From positions 1,466,800 through 1,530,799 of the forward strand of contig NC_087388.1 of assembly GCF_963675165.1 (NCBI RefSeq): DNA of 64,000 nucleotides, in the 5' to 3' direction. The translations under genes were made by a program, and so were the position numbers. The notes under the pieces were generated by a model. The model had not been told where the DNA came from. It ran no database searches and was given only the letters and a program-made list of their open reading frames with translations. Below, one piece after another: positions 1 through 13,906 of the stretch. Source of the stretch: Halichondria panicea. Lineage: Eukaryota > Porifera > Demospongiae > Suberitida > Halichondriidae. Numbering within the stretch: the first letter of the stretch is position 1; every line of letters starts with the position of its first letter.

Positions 1-3000
1 TTGATAATGATGGAAATACACCATTGCTTTTTGCTGCTAAGAACAAACATGTACAAATAATTATAATGTTGCTTCTATTATCAATGTGTGATAGACACTT
101 CTTGAACGGAGACCGCGTGCTCTGTTCCTTTAGCCGTAGTCAGATGGATTCTCATCATGTTAAACTCTTTGAGGATGTCCTCTTCGAGTATTACAATGAT
201 TCTGAAGCAGTGGAGAAAACTATGCGTCTGATAAGTAAATTCTTTGTTGATTATATTCAATTCAAGGATTATAAAGATGATGGCTTTATTGCATTGTTTG
301 TAGCTGCATCACTCGGTCTCAAAGACTTGATTAATCGACTAGTTACACAGAATAAAGTAGACCTGAATATTAGGGGATTCCATGGCTTGTCTGTTCTCCA
401 CTGTGCCTGTTTTGGAGGACACATCCAGCTCATGGAGAATCTTATTTCAGAACATCTTATGGACCTTTCTGTTAAGGATACAAAAGGGCACACAGTTTTG
501 CATTACGCAACTTTAAAGGGGACTCCCTATGAATGCTATTGTGGTCACATAGAACTGATAGACAAACTGGTGGTGGAATACGGCCTCAATCCCACAGATA
601 GAGATAATGATGGAAACACACCTCTACATATTGCAGTTTCGAAAGGACATGTTGAAGTAGTGACACACCTGATCATTAAGCACAGTGCTGATATTGATTG
701 CACTAATAACCAGAACGCTACTCCATCAATGCTGGCTGCACTAAATGGTCATGTGCATGTTTTAGATATGTTAGTCAAAGAATTCAACAGCAGTTGTCAT
801 GTCCGAGATGACCATGGTTATACTCTCCTTCACTATGCATGCCTTGGTGGTCATATAGAACTGATAGACAAATTAGTGCTTGAATATGGCCTCAATCCCG
901 CAGATAAAGATAATGATGGTAACACACCTCTACATATTGCAGCCTCCATTAAAGGACGTGTTGAAAAAGTGAGACACCTGATTAGCAAGCACAGTGCTGA
1001 TGTTGATTGCACTAATAATCAGAACAGTACTCCATTGATGCGAGCTATGCTGAATGGTCGTGTGCATGTTTTGGATATGCTAATCAAAGAATTCAACAGC
1101 AGTTGTCATGTCCGAGGTTACAATGGTTATACTCTCCTTCACTATGCATGCATTGGTGGTCATATAGAACTGATAGACAAATTAGTGCTTGAATATGGCC
1201 TCAATCCCGCAGATAAAGATAATGATGGTAACACACCTCTACATATTGCAGCCTCCATTAAAGGACGTGTTGAAACAGTGAGACACCTGATTAGCAAGCA
1301 CAGTGCTGATGTTGATTGCACTAATAATCAGAACAGTACTCCATTGATGCGAGCTGCGCTGAATGGTCGTGTGCATGTTTTGGATATGCTAATCAAAGAA
1401 TTTAACAGCAGTTGTCATGTCCGAGGTTACAATGGTTATACTCTCCTTCACGATGCATGCAATGGTGGTCATATAGAACTGATAGACAAATTAGTGCTTG
1501 AATATGGCCTCAATCCCGCAGATAAAGATAATGATGGTAACACACCTCTACATATTGCAGCCTCCATTAAAGGACGTGTTGAAACAGTGAGACACCTGAT
1601 TAGCAAGCACAGTGCTGATGTTGATTGCACTAATAATCAGAACAGTACTCCATTGATGCTAGCTGCGCTGAATGGTCGTGTGCATGTTTTGGATATGCTA
1701 ATCAAAGAATTCAACAGCAGTTGTCATGTCCGAGATGACGATGGTTATACTCTCCTTCACTATGCATGCAATGGTGGTCATATTGAACTGATAGACAAAT
1801 TAGTGCTTGAATATGGCCTCAATCCCGCAGATAAAGATAATGATGGTAACACACCTCTACATATTGCAGCCTCCTTTAAAGGACGTGTTGAAACAGTGAG
1901 ACACCTGATTAGCAAGCACAGTGCTGATGTTGATTGCACTAATAATCAGAACAGTACTCCATTGATGCGAGCTGCGCTGAATGGTTGTGTGCATGTTTTG
2001 GCTATGCTGATTAAAGAATTCAACAGCAGTTGTCATGTTCGAGGTTACAATGGTTGTACTCTCCTTCACTATGCATGCAATGGTGGTCATATAGAACTGA
2101 TAGACAAATTAGTGCTTGAATATGGCCTCAATCCCGCAGATAAAGATAATGATGGTAACACACCTCTACATGTTGCAGCCATTAAAGGACATGTTGAAAC
2201 AGTGAGACACCTGATTAGCAAGCACAGTGCTGATATTGATTGCACTAATAATCAGAACAATACTCCATTGATGCGAGCTGCGCTGAATGGTTGTGTGCAT
2301 GTTTTGGATATGCTAATCAAAGAATTCAACAGCAGTTGTCATGTCCGAGGTTACAATGGTTATACTCTCCTTCACGATGCATGCAATGGTGGTCATATAG
2401 AACTGATAGACAAATTAGTGCTTGAATATGGCCTCAATCCCGCAGATAAAGATAATGATGGTAACACACCTCTACATATTGCAGCCTCCTTTAAAGGACG
2501 TGTTGAAACAGTGAGACACCTGATTAGCAAGCACAGTGCTGATGTTGATTGCACTAATAATCAGAACAATACTCCATTGATGCGAGCTGTGCTGAATGGT
2601 TGTGTGCATGTTTTGGATATGCTAATCAAAGAATTTAACAGCAGTTGTCTTGTCCGAGGTTACAATGGTTATACTCTCCTTCACTATGCATGCAATGGTG
2701 GTCATATAGAACTGATAGAGAAATTAGTGCTTGAATATGGCCTCAATCCCGCAGATAAAGATAATGATGGTAACACACCTCTACATATTGCAGCCTCCTT
2801 TAAAGGACATGTTAAAACAGTGAGACACCTGATTAGCAAGCACAGTGCTGATGTTGATTGCACTAATAATCAGAACAGTACTCCATTGATGGGAGCTGCG
2901 CTGAATGGTTGTGTGCATGTTTTGGATATGCTAATCAAAGAATTTAACAGCAGTTGTCTTGTCCGAGGTTACAATGGTTATACTCTCCTTCACTATGCAT

Positions 3001-6000
3001 GCAATGGTGGTCATATAGAACTGATAGAGAAATTAGTGCTTGAATATGGCCTCAATCCCGCAGATAAAGATAATGATGGTAACACACCTCTACATATTGC
3101 AGCCTCCATTAAAGGACGTGTTGAAACAGTGAGACACCTGATTAGCAAGCACAGTGCTGATGTTGATTGCACTAATAATCAGAACAATACTCCATTGATG
3201 CGAGCTGCACTGAATGGTCGTGTGCATGTTTTGGATATGCTAATCAAAGAATTCAACCGCAGTTGTCATGTCCGAGGTTACAATGGTTATACTCTCCTTC
3301 ACCATGCATGCGATGGTGGTCATATAGAACTGATAGACAAATTAGTGCTTGAATATGGCCTCAATCCCGCAGATAAAGATAATGATGGTAACACACCTCT
3401 ACATGTTGCAGCCATTAAAGGACATGTTGAAACAGTGAGACACCTGATTAGCAAGCACCGTGCTGATATTGATTGCACTAATAATCAGAACAATACTCCA
3501 TTGATGCGAGCTGCGCTGAATGGTTGTGTGCATGTTTTGGATATGCTAATCAAAGAATTCAACAGCAGTTGTCATGTCCGAGATGACGATGGTTATACTC
3601 TCCTTCATCATGCATGCGATGGTGGTCATATAGAACTGATAGACAAATTAGTGCTTGAATATGGCCTCAATCCCGCAGATAAAGATAATGATGGTAACAC
3701 ACCTCTACATATTGCAGCCTCCTTTAAAGGACGTGTTGAAACAGTGAGACACCTGATTAGCAAGCACAGTGCTGATATTGATTGCACTAATAATCAGAAC
3801 AATACTCCATTGATGCGAGCTGCGCTGAATGGTTGTGTGCATGTTTTGGATATGCTAATCAAAGAATTCAACAGCAGTTGTCATGTCCGAGATGACGATG
3901 GTTATACTCTCCTTCATCATGCATGCGATGGTGGTCATATAGAACTGATAGACAAATTAGTGCTTGAATATGGCCTCAATCCCGCAGATAAAAATAATGA
4001 TGGTAACACACCTCTACATATTGCAGCCTCCTTTAAAGGACGTGTTGAAACAGTGAGACACCTGATTAGCAAGCACAGTGCTGATGTTGATTGCACTAAT
4101 AATCAGAACAGTACTCCATTGATGCGAGCTGCGCTGAATGGTCGTGTGCATGTTTTGGATATGCTAATCAAAGAATTCAACAGCAGTTGTCATGTCCGAG
4201 GTTACAATGGTTATACTCTCCTTCACCATGCATGCGATGGTGGTCATATAGAACTGATAGACAAATTAGTGCTTGAATATGGCCTCAATCCCGCAGATAA
4301 AGATAATGATGGTAACACACCTCTACATGTTGCAGCCATTAAAGGACATGTTGAAACAGTAAGACTTTTGATTACTCAACACAAAATTGATATTAATATC
4401 ACTAATAATGTTTACTCTACCCCATTGTGTTTAGCAGCTGAAGGTGGTCATGAGATTGTGATTTATGCCTTTATTAAAGAGTTTAAATGCAGCCCACATA
4501 ACAGAGGCTACAATGGTCAAACTCTGCTTCACTATGCTTTCCAAAATGGTCACGTAGAACTATTGAATAAACTGGTAGCTCAATATAAGGTGGATCCCAC
4601 AATTAGAGACAATGATGGGAACACACCTCTACATCTTTTGTGTCCTACACCGCATACTGAAGAAATGCTAAGAACAATCCTTTGCAAGTACCAGTACTGG
4701 ACAGTGTTTCAAGTTAATAATAAAGGTAACACCCCTCTTCACACAGCAACTCTATATGGGCAAACTCATTGTGCACGTTTACTATTGCAGAAGTATAATG
4801 CTCCACTTTTTGTGCGAAATACAGATGGGAAGACAGCCCTTGATTTAGCTAAACTTCAGAGAAAACAAGAAATTGTTACAATTTATGAAAATCATACTTC
4901 CAAACTCCAGTTAACCTATGAGCAACTAGACGAACTTGCTAAACAAGAGTTTACTGGTGAAAAGAACCTCACCAGAATATTTGTTGTAGGGCATCCAGGT
5001 GCAGGGAAATCCACGCTTGTTGAGACTATTAAAAAGGAAGGTTTCTTCAGCTACTTCAGCACATCAACTGTTTCCCCTCACACTCCAGGCATTATTCCAA
5101 GTACTTATGACAGTAGTTATTATGGAAGAATGATACTCTATGATTTTGCTGGTGATTCCGAGTACTACTCCTCACATGCTGCAATTATGGAGTCAATCAA
5201 CACATCAAAAGGAAGTAATATATATTTGATAGTTTGTGATTTGAGTAAAGGCGAAGAAGCTGCTGTCACTAAATACAGCTACTGGCTTTCATTTCTATCA
5301 TACAATATTAAGCAATTCTCAAACATGATTATCCTACCAGTGGGAAGCCATGCTGATGTAATCAACAAAACGTCAGTTAAACAAGTGTTACGTGTTCTTG
5401 ACAGCGTATCCCAAAAGTTCTGTAGCAGCTCCAAGATTGATAATTTTCAAATTGAACAAAGTGTTTCTCTTGATTCTCGTAAACGAGGGGCTGTAGTAAA
5501 TTACATAAAGGAACTCACTAAGAAATTTTCCAATTTAGTATCCCTTTCCCCAGAGACAAGCACACTCTTGGGATTGTTGAAGAAAGACTTTGAACATGTT
5601 CCAGCTTGCAAAGTAAGCCTCCTTATCTCTCACATAGAAGAGACTGGAATTCCACTGCCAGTAAATTCTTCATCACTGTACACTCTCATAAGAGAGTTAC
5701 ATGATTTGGGTCTGCTAATGTTGATAGAGAGAGAAGGGGACTCCATTGAGAACCATATAATAATTCTCAAGATATCAACATTCACATCAAATGTACACAA
5801 AAAACTATTTTCAGAGTCTGACCTCACAGAGCACATTGATCAACTCAAGTTTAGCGTAGGTATTATTCCAGAATCACTACTGGAGAGAGTACTGCCAGAG
5901 TACATCACAAAAGAAAGTCTACTGCAGTTGCAGTACTGTCACGAAATTGAAAATTTGTACGTGGAAAAGGACCACACTCTTTCTCAACTCACTTCAGAAC

Positions 6001-7373
6001 CTGTACCAACAGATAGTGCCACTAAAGAGAAATCTCATTTATTTTTCCCTGCTCTATGTGATCTCAAGCTTGAGGACATTCAATGGCCTAAATCCGAAGG
6101 TGATAACATTACTTTGGGATGGTATGCTAAATGTGATGGTGACAGATTCGACTTCTTTCCAACACGATTTCTTCATGTGCTTATCGTTCACCTCTCTCAC
6201 AACTTTGCACTAAAACAAAGCCTGCCAACAAGACACAGACTCTCCACTACAGCTTTGATTGCTGAGGTGCATGCTGCCAATCCTAGCTGTCGTGTGTGGT
6301 CGACTGGTTTGCATTGGCTTATGAAGAATGGAGTGGAAGTGTTTGTCGATATGCCTAAAGAAGCTGATAGTAAAGAACTGGTTGTACTAGCAAAGAGTGA
6401 CGTCCGAAATCAAGCCAAGTGTTTTGAAACTCTGCATCAAGTTATTCAAAAGATAGTGGAAACAAAAGTTGAATTCTGTGCTGGTATAGTGCCTACTGTT
6501 TACCTTCTTGATCCGAGTAACCTCAAGGATGAACCTTTTACGAATGCTTTGAGTTCATCTAAATACGTTCTTAGTGATATCGAAGAAGCACTAGCAGAAG
6601 GCACTGAGGAAGTTGCCGATAAAAACAGGCAATGCTTCTCCACTCCTATCAAAGAATGGATCAGCCCAACAAGATGGGCCATATCTTACTGGAGTAAGTT
6701 TCACACACACATATACACGCGTAATTAATTAATTTGTTTGTTATTGTACTACAGATTTGTTTTTTCCAATGAATACCTTCTTGGTTCATTCTGCTTTGCT
6801 AGAAGTAAAGGATGCTCAATGGAAACTGCTAGGAATGAGTCTTCCGATCCCCTGGAACAAATTAGATGAAATTGAGAATAATGACTCATCGTTCCCAGGT
6901 GACATTGCTAAGAAAAAAGAAGTAATTCGACTGTGGATGTCTCAAGAACCCACCTGGATAGTGTTGGTAGACGCTCTCAGTCAATCTGCATATGGATGGT
7001 CACAGAATTCAAGTCAAATCTCACAAGAGCATAGTAAGTACTTCACAATCATTATAGCTCTATGAATTATTTATGCGTGCATTATAATATAGATGTACCT
7101 CTACAAAAGAAAATCCTTGAAAGCAATTCATCCGTCCGTCCTGACGAGGATTTTCTCCAATCGTTTGCTGCCATCATTGGCTCTCGATGGCAGTGTCTTG
7201 CTTTTCCCCTCTCCCTCACTTCTGAAGACATTGTGAGCATCAAGAGAGAGACAAGAGGAGCAGAGCCGACCAGACAAGCACTCGTCATACTGCAGAAGTG
7301 GGCAGCCAGGGAGACTGCAACTTATGGTCAGTTGAGAGAGAGACTCCGAACACTCTCAGTGTTTCATATCTGA
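1..7373 (+). CDS. Gene 1: ankyrin array-Roc-COR-death-death protein, 5' partial
   Basis: Large intracellular multidomain protein whose start lies upstream of the window; the frame is already open at base 3. Exons: 1-6693, 6755-7033, 7093-7373 (TGA). Introns of 61 and 59 nt have GT..AG ends and keep phase, and 2416 residues are visible. Order: ankyrin repeats, a non-ankyrin linker (about nt 90-280), more ankyrins, then 12 higher-order units of three ankyrins (about nt 795-4370), diverged terminal ankyrins to 4900, a Roc GTPase, a COR-like region, and one death domain in each of exons 2 and 3. Roc motifs: P-loop GHPGAGKST at 4989-5015, switch II DFAG at 5142-5153, and GSHAD (about 5343-5357) in place of NKxD, as in Roc proteins. 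Architecture resembles DAPK1 without its kinase. A role as a ligand-sensing death or immune adaptor is inferred. The frame is clean throughout. Confidence 0.9.
795..4370 (+). repeat. Higher-order ankyrin-coding tandem repeat of gene 1 (12 units, 306/309 bp)
   Basis: Tandem DNA repeat inside exon 1. Each unit of 102 or 103 codons encodes three ankyrin repeats beginning roughly TLLHYAC.GGH, NTPLHIAA..KG and TPLMRAALNG. The two lengths differ by one codon in the second ankyrin (AASIKG or AASFKG against AAIKG). Units differ at only a few positions, mostly R/C after NG, S/N before TP, and GYN/DDD before GYT. This pattern indicates recent expansion and homogenisation by unequal exchange. Confidence 0.9.
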
Positions 7374-7609
7374 GAAAAGTTGGTATCATGCATCACAGCA
7401 CACATTTAACTGCATGCATGTAGATATTTATATAGCTGTTTTATCATCACCTTGTTTGTAAGTTTTCACTTTCAATGTAGACTGCCCTGCAATGCACTGC
7501 ATAATTATAACTTTCAAAAAAAGCACATAATTTTGTTAGCCTTTACTAGTTTCTTAATGTTGTCAATTATTATTAGTCAATTAATGCTCCCCAAGTCATT
7601 TTTGTACTG
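7374..7609 (+). other. 3' flank of gene 1
   Basis: AT-rich sequence after the gene 1 stop. It matches the start of the flanks after the other family copies (a TATCATGCATCACA-type stretch), so it is probably 3' UTR shared by descent. I see no canonical AATAAA close to the stop and no separate gene. Confidence 0.4.
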
Positions 7610-9965
7610 CAGCTAGAGCTTCAGCTAGTGTTGTACATAACTTCTGTAACAGCTCCAAGATTGATGATTTACAAAGCATTGCTCTGATGTCGTAAATGAG
7701 GAGCTGTGAATGACACTATCCTCCGTTGGACTTTCCCCAGAGACAAGTTCTCTTCTGGGATTGTTGAAAAACACTTTGACTATATTCCAAGCTTGCATAA
7801 TAAGCCTCCTTATCTCTCACATAGAAGAGACTGAAATTCTGCTCACACCCTAAGAGAGTTACTCTCATCAGATGTACCTATAATCAAATATTGTCAAAGT
7901 CCACTAAAGCGGACGTCACCAATTACATCGATTAACTCAAGTTCAGCATAGTCCTAGTCATTACAGAATTGCTACTGTATGGAAAAGTACTGCCAGGATA
8001 TACCACAAGCTGCAGTACTGCCACGAAATTGAGAATTTGTACGTGGAAGAGGTCCACTCTTTCTCAACTCACTTCAGCCTAACCAGTATACCAACTATAA
8101 GAGTGCCACTAAAGAGAAATCACATCTGCTTTTTTGATCTATGGGTGAAAGGTGACAAGATTACCCAGGATTTTATGCTAAATGTGATGTTGGCAGATTT
8201 GACTATTTCCTCCTCATCTCATTTTTCTCACAGCTTTTCATGAAAACAAAGCTTGCCAACAAGCCGCAGGCTCTCTATAATAACTTGAATTTTCTAATTC
8301 TTCTACTTCTTTGATCGCAAAGGTCCAATTATATGCTGCCAATCCTCGCTGTCATGTCTGGTCTACATGTACTATACTTGGTATATGCAGGCTTATGAAG
8401 AATTGGAGTGGATGTATTTGTCGATATGTCTAAAAGACGGTGATATAGGAAAGAACTGACAGCGAAAAATATGCTAACAATCTGCATAATTATTATTATT
8501 GTTATGGAAACAAAATTGATTTCTGTATACTGATTATTGCCTTAATTCTGTTTACCTTCTTGATCCGAGGATTAAACTTTTAAAAATGCTAGAAATGTGC
8601 TCTCAGAGATATTAGTGAAGCACTAGCAGAAGTAACTAAGCGTGCAAGTCATGGATAAAAATGACAGTATTTATGCATCTCTATACGGCTCCATGCAATT
8701 ATAAAGATTGGATCATCCCAAAAGATATGGATTTTGGAGTAAGTTTCAAGCACACACTCACATTGCATGCACATGCACACACCACCTGTAAGTGTAATCA
8801 ATGTTTTATTATAGATATTAAAGATACAATTCCTAATGATGCGCAGGCACTGACGAAGAAGTTACCGATAAAGACAGAACATACTCCACTCTAATCAAAG
8901 ATTGAATCAGCTCAGGTGATATTCTTGGATTTAAACCCAACGTTTAATTTGTCCATGAGCTTAATTATTTCCCCCAGATTTGTTGTTCCCTGATTGACTC
9001 TGCTTTCAATTACTTAGGAATGAATTTTTTAATCCATTGGAATAACTACCTTTCCCTGATATCGCCAAGAAAGAAGATAGTATAATTTGACCGTGGATGT
9101 CTCAAGAGCCCACCTGGATAGTGTTGGTAGATATACCCTACAAAGATAAAACTCCTAATAATTAATACGCATGCAGGCACTGATAACGTTACCGATAAAG
9201 ACAGAAAGTGCTCCACTCCAATCGATTGGATCAGCTCAGGTGATATTCTACTGGAGTAATGGAATAAGCAGCATTCAAACCCAACATTTAATTTGCTGTG
9301 AGCTTAATTATTTCCTTGTTATTTCCGATGGGTGAGTCCCTGATTGACTCTGCTTTGAACTGCTTATTTGGAAATAATTTAAAACGAAGCATCCTTCCCT
9401 GGTGATATTGCCAAGAAAGAAGAATGTATAATTCAACTGTGGATGTCTGTAAGACCCACCTGGAAAATATTGGTAGAGGCTCTCGTAGTCAACCTACAGG
9501 ATTGTCCAACAAAACAAGTCAAATCTCACAAGAGCACAGTAAGTACACTACCGTAGCAGGTATATATTTCGAGGGTATAAACTTCGCGGAATGACTGTTC
9601 TAAAAAAAATTTTTCACGGAATAGCAGTCTTTTTGTGCATGGGTATAACGGTACATGCTTAATTATAGTGAAAAATCACGAACATTATAATTATACCCTC
9701 GAAATAATTATACCCACTATAATAATAGTATATTATAATTATAGCTATTCTATTGCAGACGTGCTTCTATACACAAGAAAAGTATTATTGAAAGCAATCA
9801 TCTGTCGCGCGCTAAACTTTTTCGAATCGTTTGACTGCCATCATTGACTCGTTGGCAGTGTCTTGCTTCTCCCCTCTCCCTCACTTCTGAAAACATTGTG
9901 AGCATCAATAGAGACAAGAGAAGCAGAGCCGACCAAACAAGCACTCGTCATGCTGAATTGTTATA
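7610..9965 (+). pseudogene. Relic A: decayed Roc-COR-death-domain 3' end
   Basis: Degenerate plus-strand copy of the receptor 3' half. About 7640-7860 matches the end of Roc and start of COR (CTCACATAGAAGAGACTG, AGAGAGTTA). 8030-8470 matches the rest of COR, including LYVEE and VDMP-type stretches. A remnant of the exon 1 donor (GGAGTAAGTTTCAAG) is near 8740. Two exon 2 death-domain remnants lie at about 8975-9130 and 9330-9545, the second still ending in a GTAAGT donor, and an exon 3 remnant lies at about 9757-9960. Many stops, frameshifts and deletions rule out a product. A local tandem duplication (about 8850-9130 and 9176-9430) explains the double exon 2. A small MITE occupies its second intron. 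Confidence 0.8.
9549..9735. mobile_element. TACCGTA-ended MITE in relic A intron
   Basis: Short non-coding element. Its left end (TACCGTAGCAGGTATATA, TTCGAGGGTATAAA) is complementary to the right end (TACCCTCGAAATAATTATACC). It sits just after a decayed GTAAGT donor. The same element is at the same site in relics B and C. The right boundary is approximate. Confidence 0.65.
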
Positions 9966-10868
9966 CACTTTCCATTTTTTAGATCTGTACCATGCATATT
10001 ATGTGTAGATTTAACTGCAATTGCACTTACACATATACTGTAGATATAGAATCCAACACTTTTTTGTGTCACTGAACTTTCATAATTCATGCCTTGCCAC
10101 GTAAGCAAAGATTACTTACTGCTGCACTTTCAATTGTCATTTTTATGCAACACCCTACATCCTTCAAAAAAATTAGCACATTTTTGTATTATTAATGAAA
10201 TGAATTTTTGCACTCAGTTCTATAGCTAATGGTTGCATGGGTGAATGTGCATGCAATGTTATGGCTTAATTATGTACTGTGTTATTCATAACTACATTAT
10301 TACTCAATACACAGTACAGTAGTTACGTATAATAATAGTTATACAGTATCCTGTTTGTCACATTCATAAAAGTTTGTACTGTACGAATATATACCTGTGC
10401 ATGCAGTACATAATTAATAAGCAGTTCTATCGAGAATGGTAAACTTAACCAGACATGCACCCTCTCACTGCCCCTGTTTTAATATTCCCATGCATGAGCC
10501 AGCACAATTATATGGACTTTTTAGCTTATATTTCTAGATTTAATTAGCCCATATAATTATACCAATTTGAACGGTTTCCTAATCACACATCACATAGCCC
10601 GCTATAAGTGTGTAGTATATTTAGAATACCAAATGATAGGTAAACAAAGCACTTCCTTTTCCAGTTCCATGCAGTAACTGTTGTATTTAAACGTTACGCG
10701 AGTAAATATTATAATGCTACAATGTTTTTAACAATCACAAAAACAGTAATTATAGATCTAGATTATAAATGCGCATCATAAAAACTCGACACGAGCTATT
10801 AGTAAAAGCAAGAGTTCAATATAATTACACAAAAAGTTAATATAATATTATAAGGAAATTCAGTAAAA
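9966..10868. other. Intergenic, no gene seen
   Basis: AT-rich spacer between relic A and the antisense ZNFX1-like relic. About 10769-10840 (CATAAAAACTCGA, AGTAAAAGCAAGAGTTCA) recurs near 18332-18400 and 41408-41480 at the same distance from a ZNFX1-like tail. It is therefore part of the duplicated unit rather than unique sequence. Confidence 0.55.
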
Positions 10869-13167
10869 CTACAATCTGTTATGTTCCAGCGAATCAAAGT
10901 TGGCAAGGTTAGCTGCTTCTGACCATACAGCATATGAGGTGAGATGATTAAATCACATTCATCGGTAGAAACAAGGGGTTTGATAGGAATCATTTTAACT
11001 TGGAGCTCAATAAGCTTTGCTAGAAGGGTGAGTCTTCGCATTTCAGCTTCAGCATCAGAGAGTTGATGCTGCGAATTGCATAATGAACTCTTTAAGGTAG
11101 TTCAGGCCTCGTTTTATTAGAGCTATCAATCTTTGGTTGATAACAGGATTGTGTTACAGAAAGCAGATTTAGCTTTAGATTGGAGAAAATCTCACTTGTA
11201 GTGACAATTTGGAGCAGAAATGAAAGCTTAGCTTTAGTAATGTGAGGGAAGAGAACAGTATTAACACTTTTCTTGCCTACAGTGGAATCGTTCGATATAA
11301 CTCGTTCAATTCTTCGGCAACAAACAATCAATTCAAAGAGCTAGCCTTTTCGAGTCCTGTACTTATCTCGCTAGTTCAGTTTGCAGGTCAATGGAGTCAA
11401 TAGTACTCATCTGCTTCTTCTTTATAGCTTCCACATCAGCCAGTTTGCTCCTAACATCATTGCCATATCGGAGGAATTTTCTCACTGCAGTCTTGCACCT
11501 TGGGCATACTTTGAGAGTGATTTCCTGGGACTCTCCTGTAGGATTACTGTTGTCAGTTGACATCCATTTATCAAGCATTTCCATAACAATGTGATTGCAA
11601 TCAGGCAAAAGAATGAATCTGGCATCTTCTTCATCCTCGGGTCCAAAAATTATCTCAGTGACCTCTTCTTTATTACAAATACGGCAAACTTTTGGGCAAA
11701 CTTCTCCACAAAGTCCAATGCACCTGTGTTTGCATTCCTCCAGGCGTTTTGGACATGGCTGATCGCAAGGAGGTCGATTACAAGGCATTCCACATGGCTG
11801 GGTGTAAGTAAAATGAGGGCAGGACCATGCAGTCACAAGGCTCCATGCAGGGAGCACATGGTTCAAAATATTTCTTAGGGCAATGGCTGTGAGTGCAAAA
11901 TTTGGCACATGGCTTGGAGCATGGAGGGCAGCTTGGTGTGCAAGGAAAGTCACAACGGTGACCACATGTTAAGGTACGATCGCATTTGGACTTACAGCCA
12001 ATGTGAAGACGTCCCATTTTTCAAGTGTAGCAGGTTCCAGTACATGGATGTTCACAATCTAACAAAGCACCGCAAGGCACTGAGCACTCTACTAGATCTT
12101 CTTTGAGATAGCACTGAACACTTGTAGCACATTCGTTTACAGACATGGCCACAAGCCAATTGTTTTCTGCAACCTTGTAAGCACTTGTACTCACGATACT
12201 CTATGTCATAGGGGTGACAAAGTCGACGGCAGACATGACCACAGGGCAAACAAGTTTCACATTTCTTTTGGCATCCACCCTCTGGGCATTTGAGAATATC
12301 TTCAGCCACTCGGGCATTTACTTTTTGGTCTTGGTGGATGTGGCAATGTAATGGGAGAGCTTCACCAATACAGTCCATTTCTGTGAAGCTCTCTATTATT
12401 TTAGGCCATATCGTTTTAACCTTGTCACGAAGCATTTCCATATTACCAATTATGAACAAGCTCATTTTGGCTCTCGACAAAGCAACGCAAATACGATTCT
12501 CAATTCCGACAAATCCAATTCTTTGTTCATTGTTGCTCCTCACAAGGGACAGCAATATGATTCGGTTTTCTTCTCCCTGGAAGTCGTCAACAACAGCTGT
12601 TCGAACACCATTGATCTTTCTGGCTCTGAGAATTTTTTAAATCTCAGCAGTTGTCCTCGGTAGAGAGTCAAGATGGTTATTTCCTCTTGTTTATAGCCTT
12701 GTTTCAGCAGATAGTCACAGAGAGCTCCTAGGTAATTTGACTCGTGAGGATTTGAGTGACTTTGTCTATCGTCTGTTTCGGCTAGTTCTGGTTGAGTATG
12801 GGTGATGAAGAAGAGGTTTTTACCAATTTCTTGGATGTGACCATAGTTGTATACTGATTCGTGATTGTGCAGTTCTTTATATATGGCTGGAGTAATCAAG
12901 CTGGCAATCTCAGGTCTCATTCGATGCTGAATACTTAGTGTTTGTACAGGACAACCGTTCTTTGCTAAGCGCTCAAATAATGAGATATTAAAGTCGTAAC
13001 TTCTTTTCAAGCTCGTAGTAAGTTTGCTTTGGCTGTAGCTGTTGATGGTCACCAATTAAAACCAGCTGTTGGACTGTTGGGGACAGAGAAGTGAAAATGT
13101 GAGGCTCAAAAACTTCAGCTTCTTCGATAACTAGATCTACTATCTTTGGTCGAATTGATTTAATGAT

Positions 13168-13812
13168 TTTTTTTTTTTTACAATTCGGCAAAGCCAGGAT
13201 ACAATAAAATAGCAGAAGCTAATAAGTTAGTACCCTAAACCTAAAAAATAAAATATAATAATAATAGTGTAACTATACCTATTCAAAGCATGCAAGTACT
13301 ACAGGGTCATTAAGTAAATAATTTTAAGGGAGTACAAGTGCTAATTATAAGTTCACAATTTGCCATAATCCTGTTCCACAGTTCAATGGTCCTTGGGAAT
13401 AAGGAGTTACTATGGACCGATGTTCTGTATGATACTGGAGTCAGAGACAGATTGTTAACATGTCTTGTATTGTATGTTAATTGTCTCTTCTTCGGTATTT
13501 CCTCATAGTATACAGAATTTTGAATTAATGGTGCAGACTGGCCAATACCCTTCTCTGACCCAGCGTTGGTAGGTCTGCTTGTTTCAAAAGTTCCAAATAG
13601 CTGATAGAGTAGTCCCACTGCTTTAGGCAAACCTTTATTGCAAACTTCTGGACTTTTTCCATATCCTTGATAATGCATTTCAAGTGTGGGTTCCAAACAA
13701 TTGACATATTCTAGATTTAATGAAAGATTTGTATAGTTTCAGCATAACAGTAGGGGGAGAATGAGTTGCAAAGTTTCTGTAGCAGTCCAACAAGTTTTCT
13801 CGATTTCTTACA
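13168..13812 (-). mobile_element. 5'-truncated LINE insertion with poly-A and 6-bp target duplication
   Basis: Minus-strand non-LTR retrotransposon 3' end. Translated pieces show the C-terminal reverse-transcriptase region typical of these elements: KKSRKLVGLL, LYKSFI, VWNPHL, EKVQKFAIKVCLKQWD, LPTLGQRR and SLFPRTIELWNRI, spread over different frames. The 3' end reads GCCGAATTGT followed by an A-run (T-run on plus, 13167-13179). The target duplication is AATGAT on plus (13162-13167 and 13813-13818). Removing it joins two ZNFX1-like segments, so the order of events is clear. CR1/L2-like affiliation is likely but not certain. Confidence 0.8.
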
Positions 13813-13906
13813 AATGATGTAATTGTGTTTGGCTGCTCCTGTCGTAGGCATGCCAACTACATCTGAATCTCGGACAATCGTCATATCCATGTTTCTTTTT
13901 CTCTGT

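Noticed and set aside
4960..5530. Reading the GTPase as a NACHT (NLR) domain
   Set aside because: The P-loop is followed by a small-GTPase-like DFAG and a GSHAD motif and then a COR-like region. NACHT-specific Walker B acidic clusters are not seen.
7610..9965. Relic A as additional exons of gene 1
   Set aside because: Gene 1 already ends with both death-domain exons and a stop at 7373. The relic repeats the same domains with stops and frameshifts.
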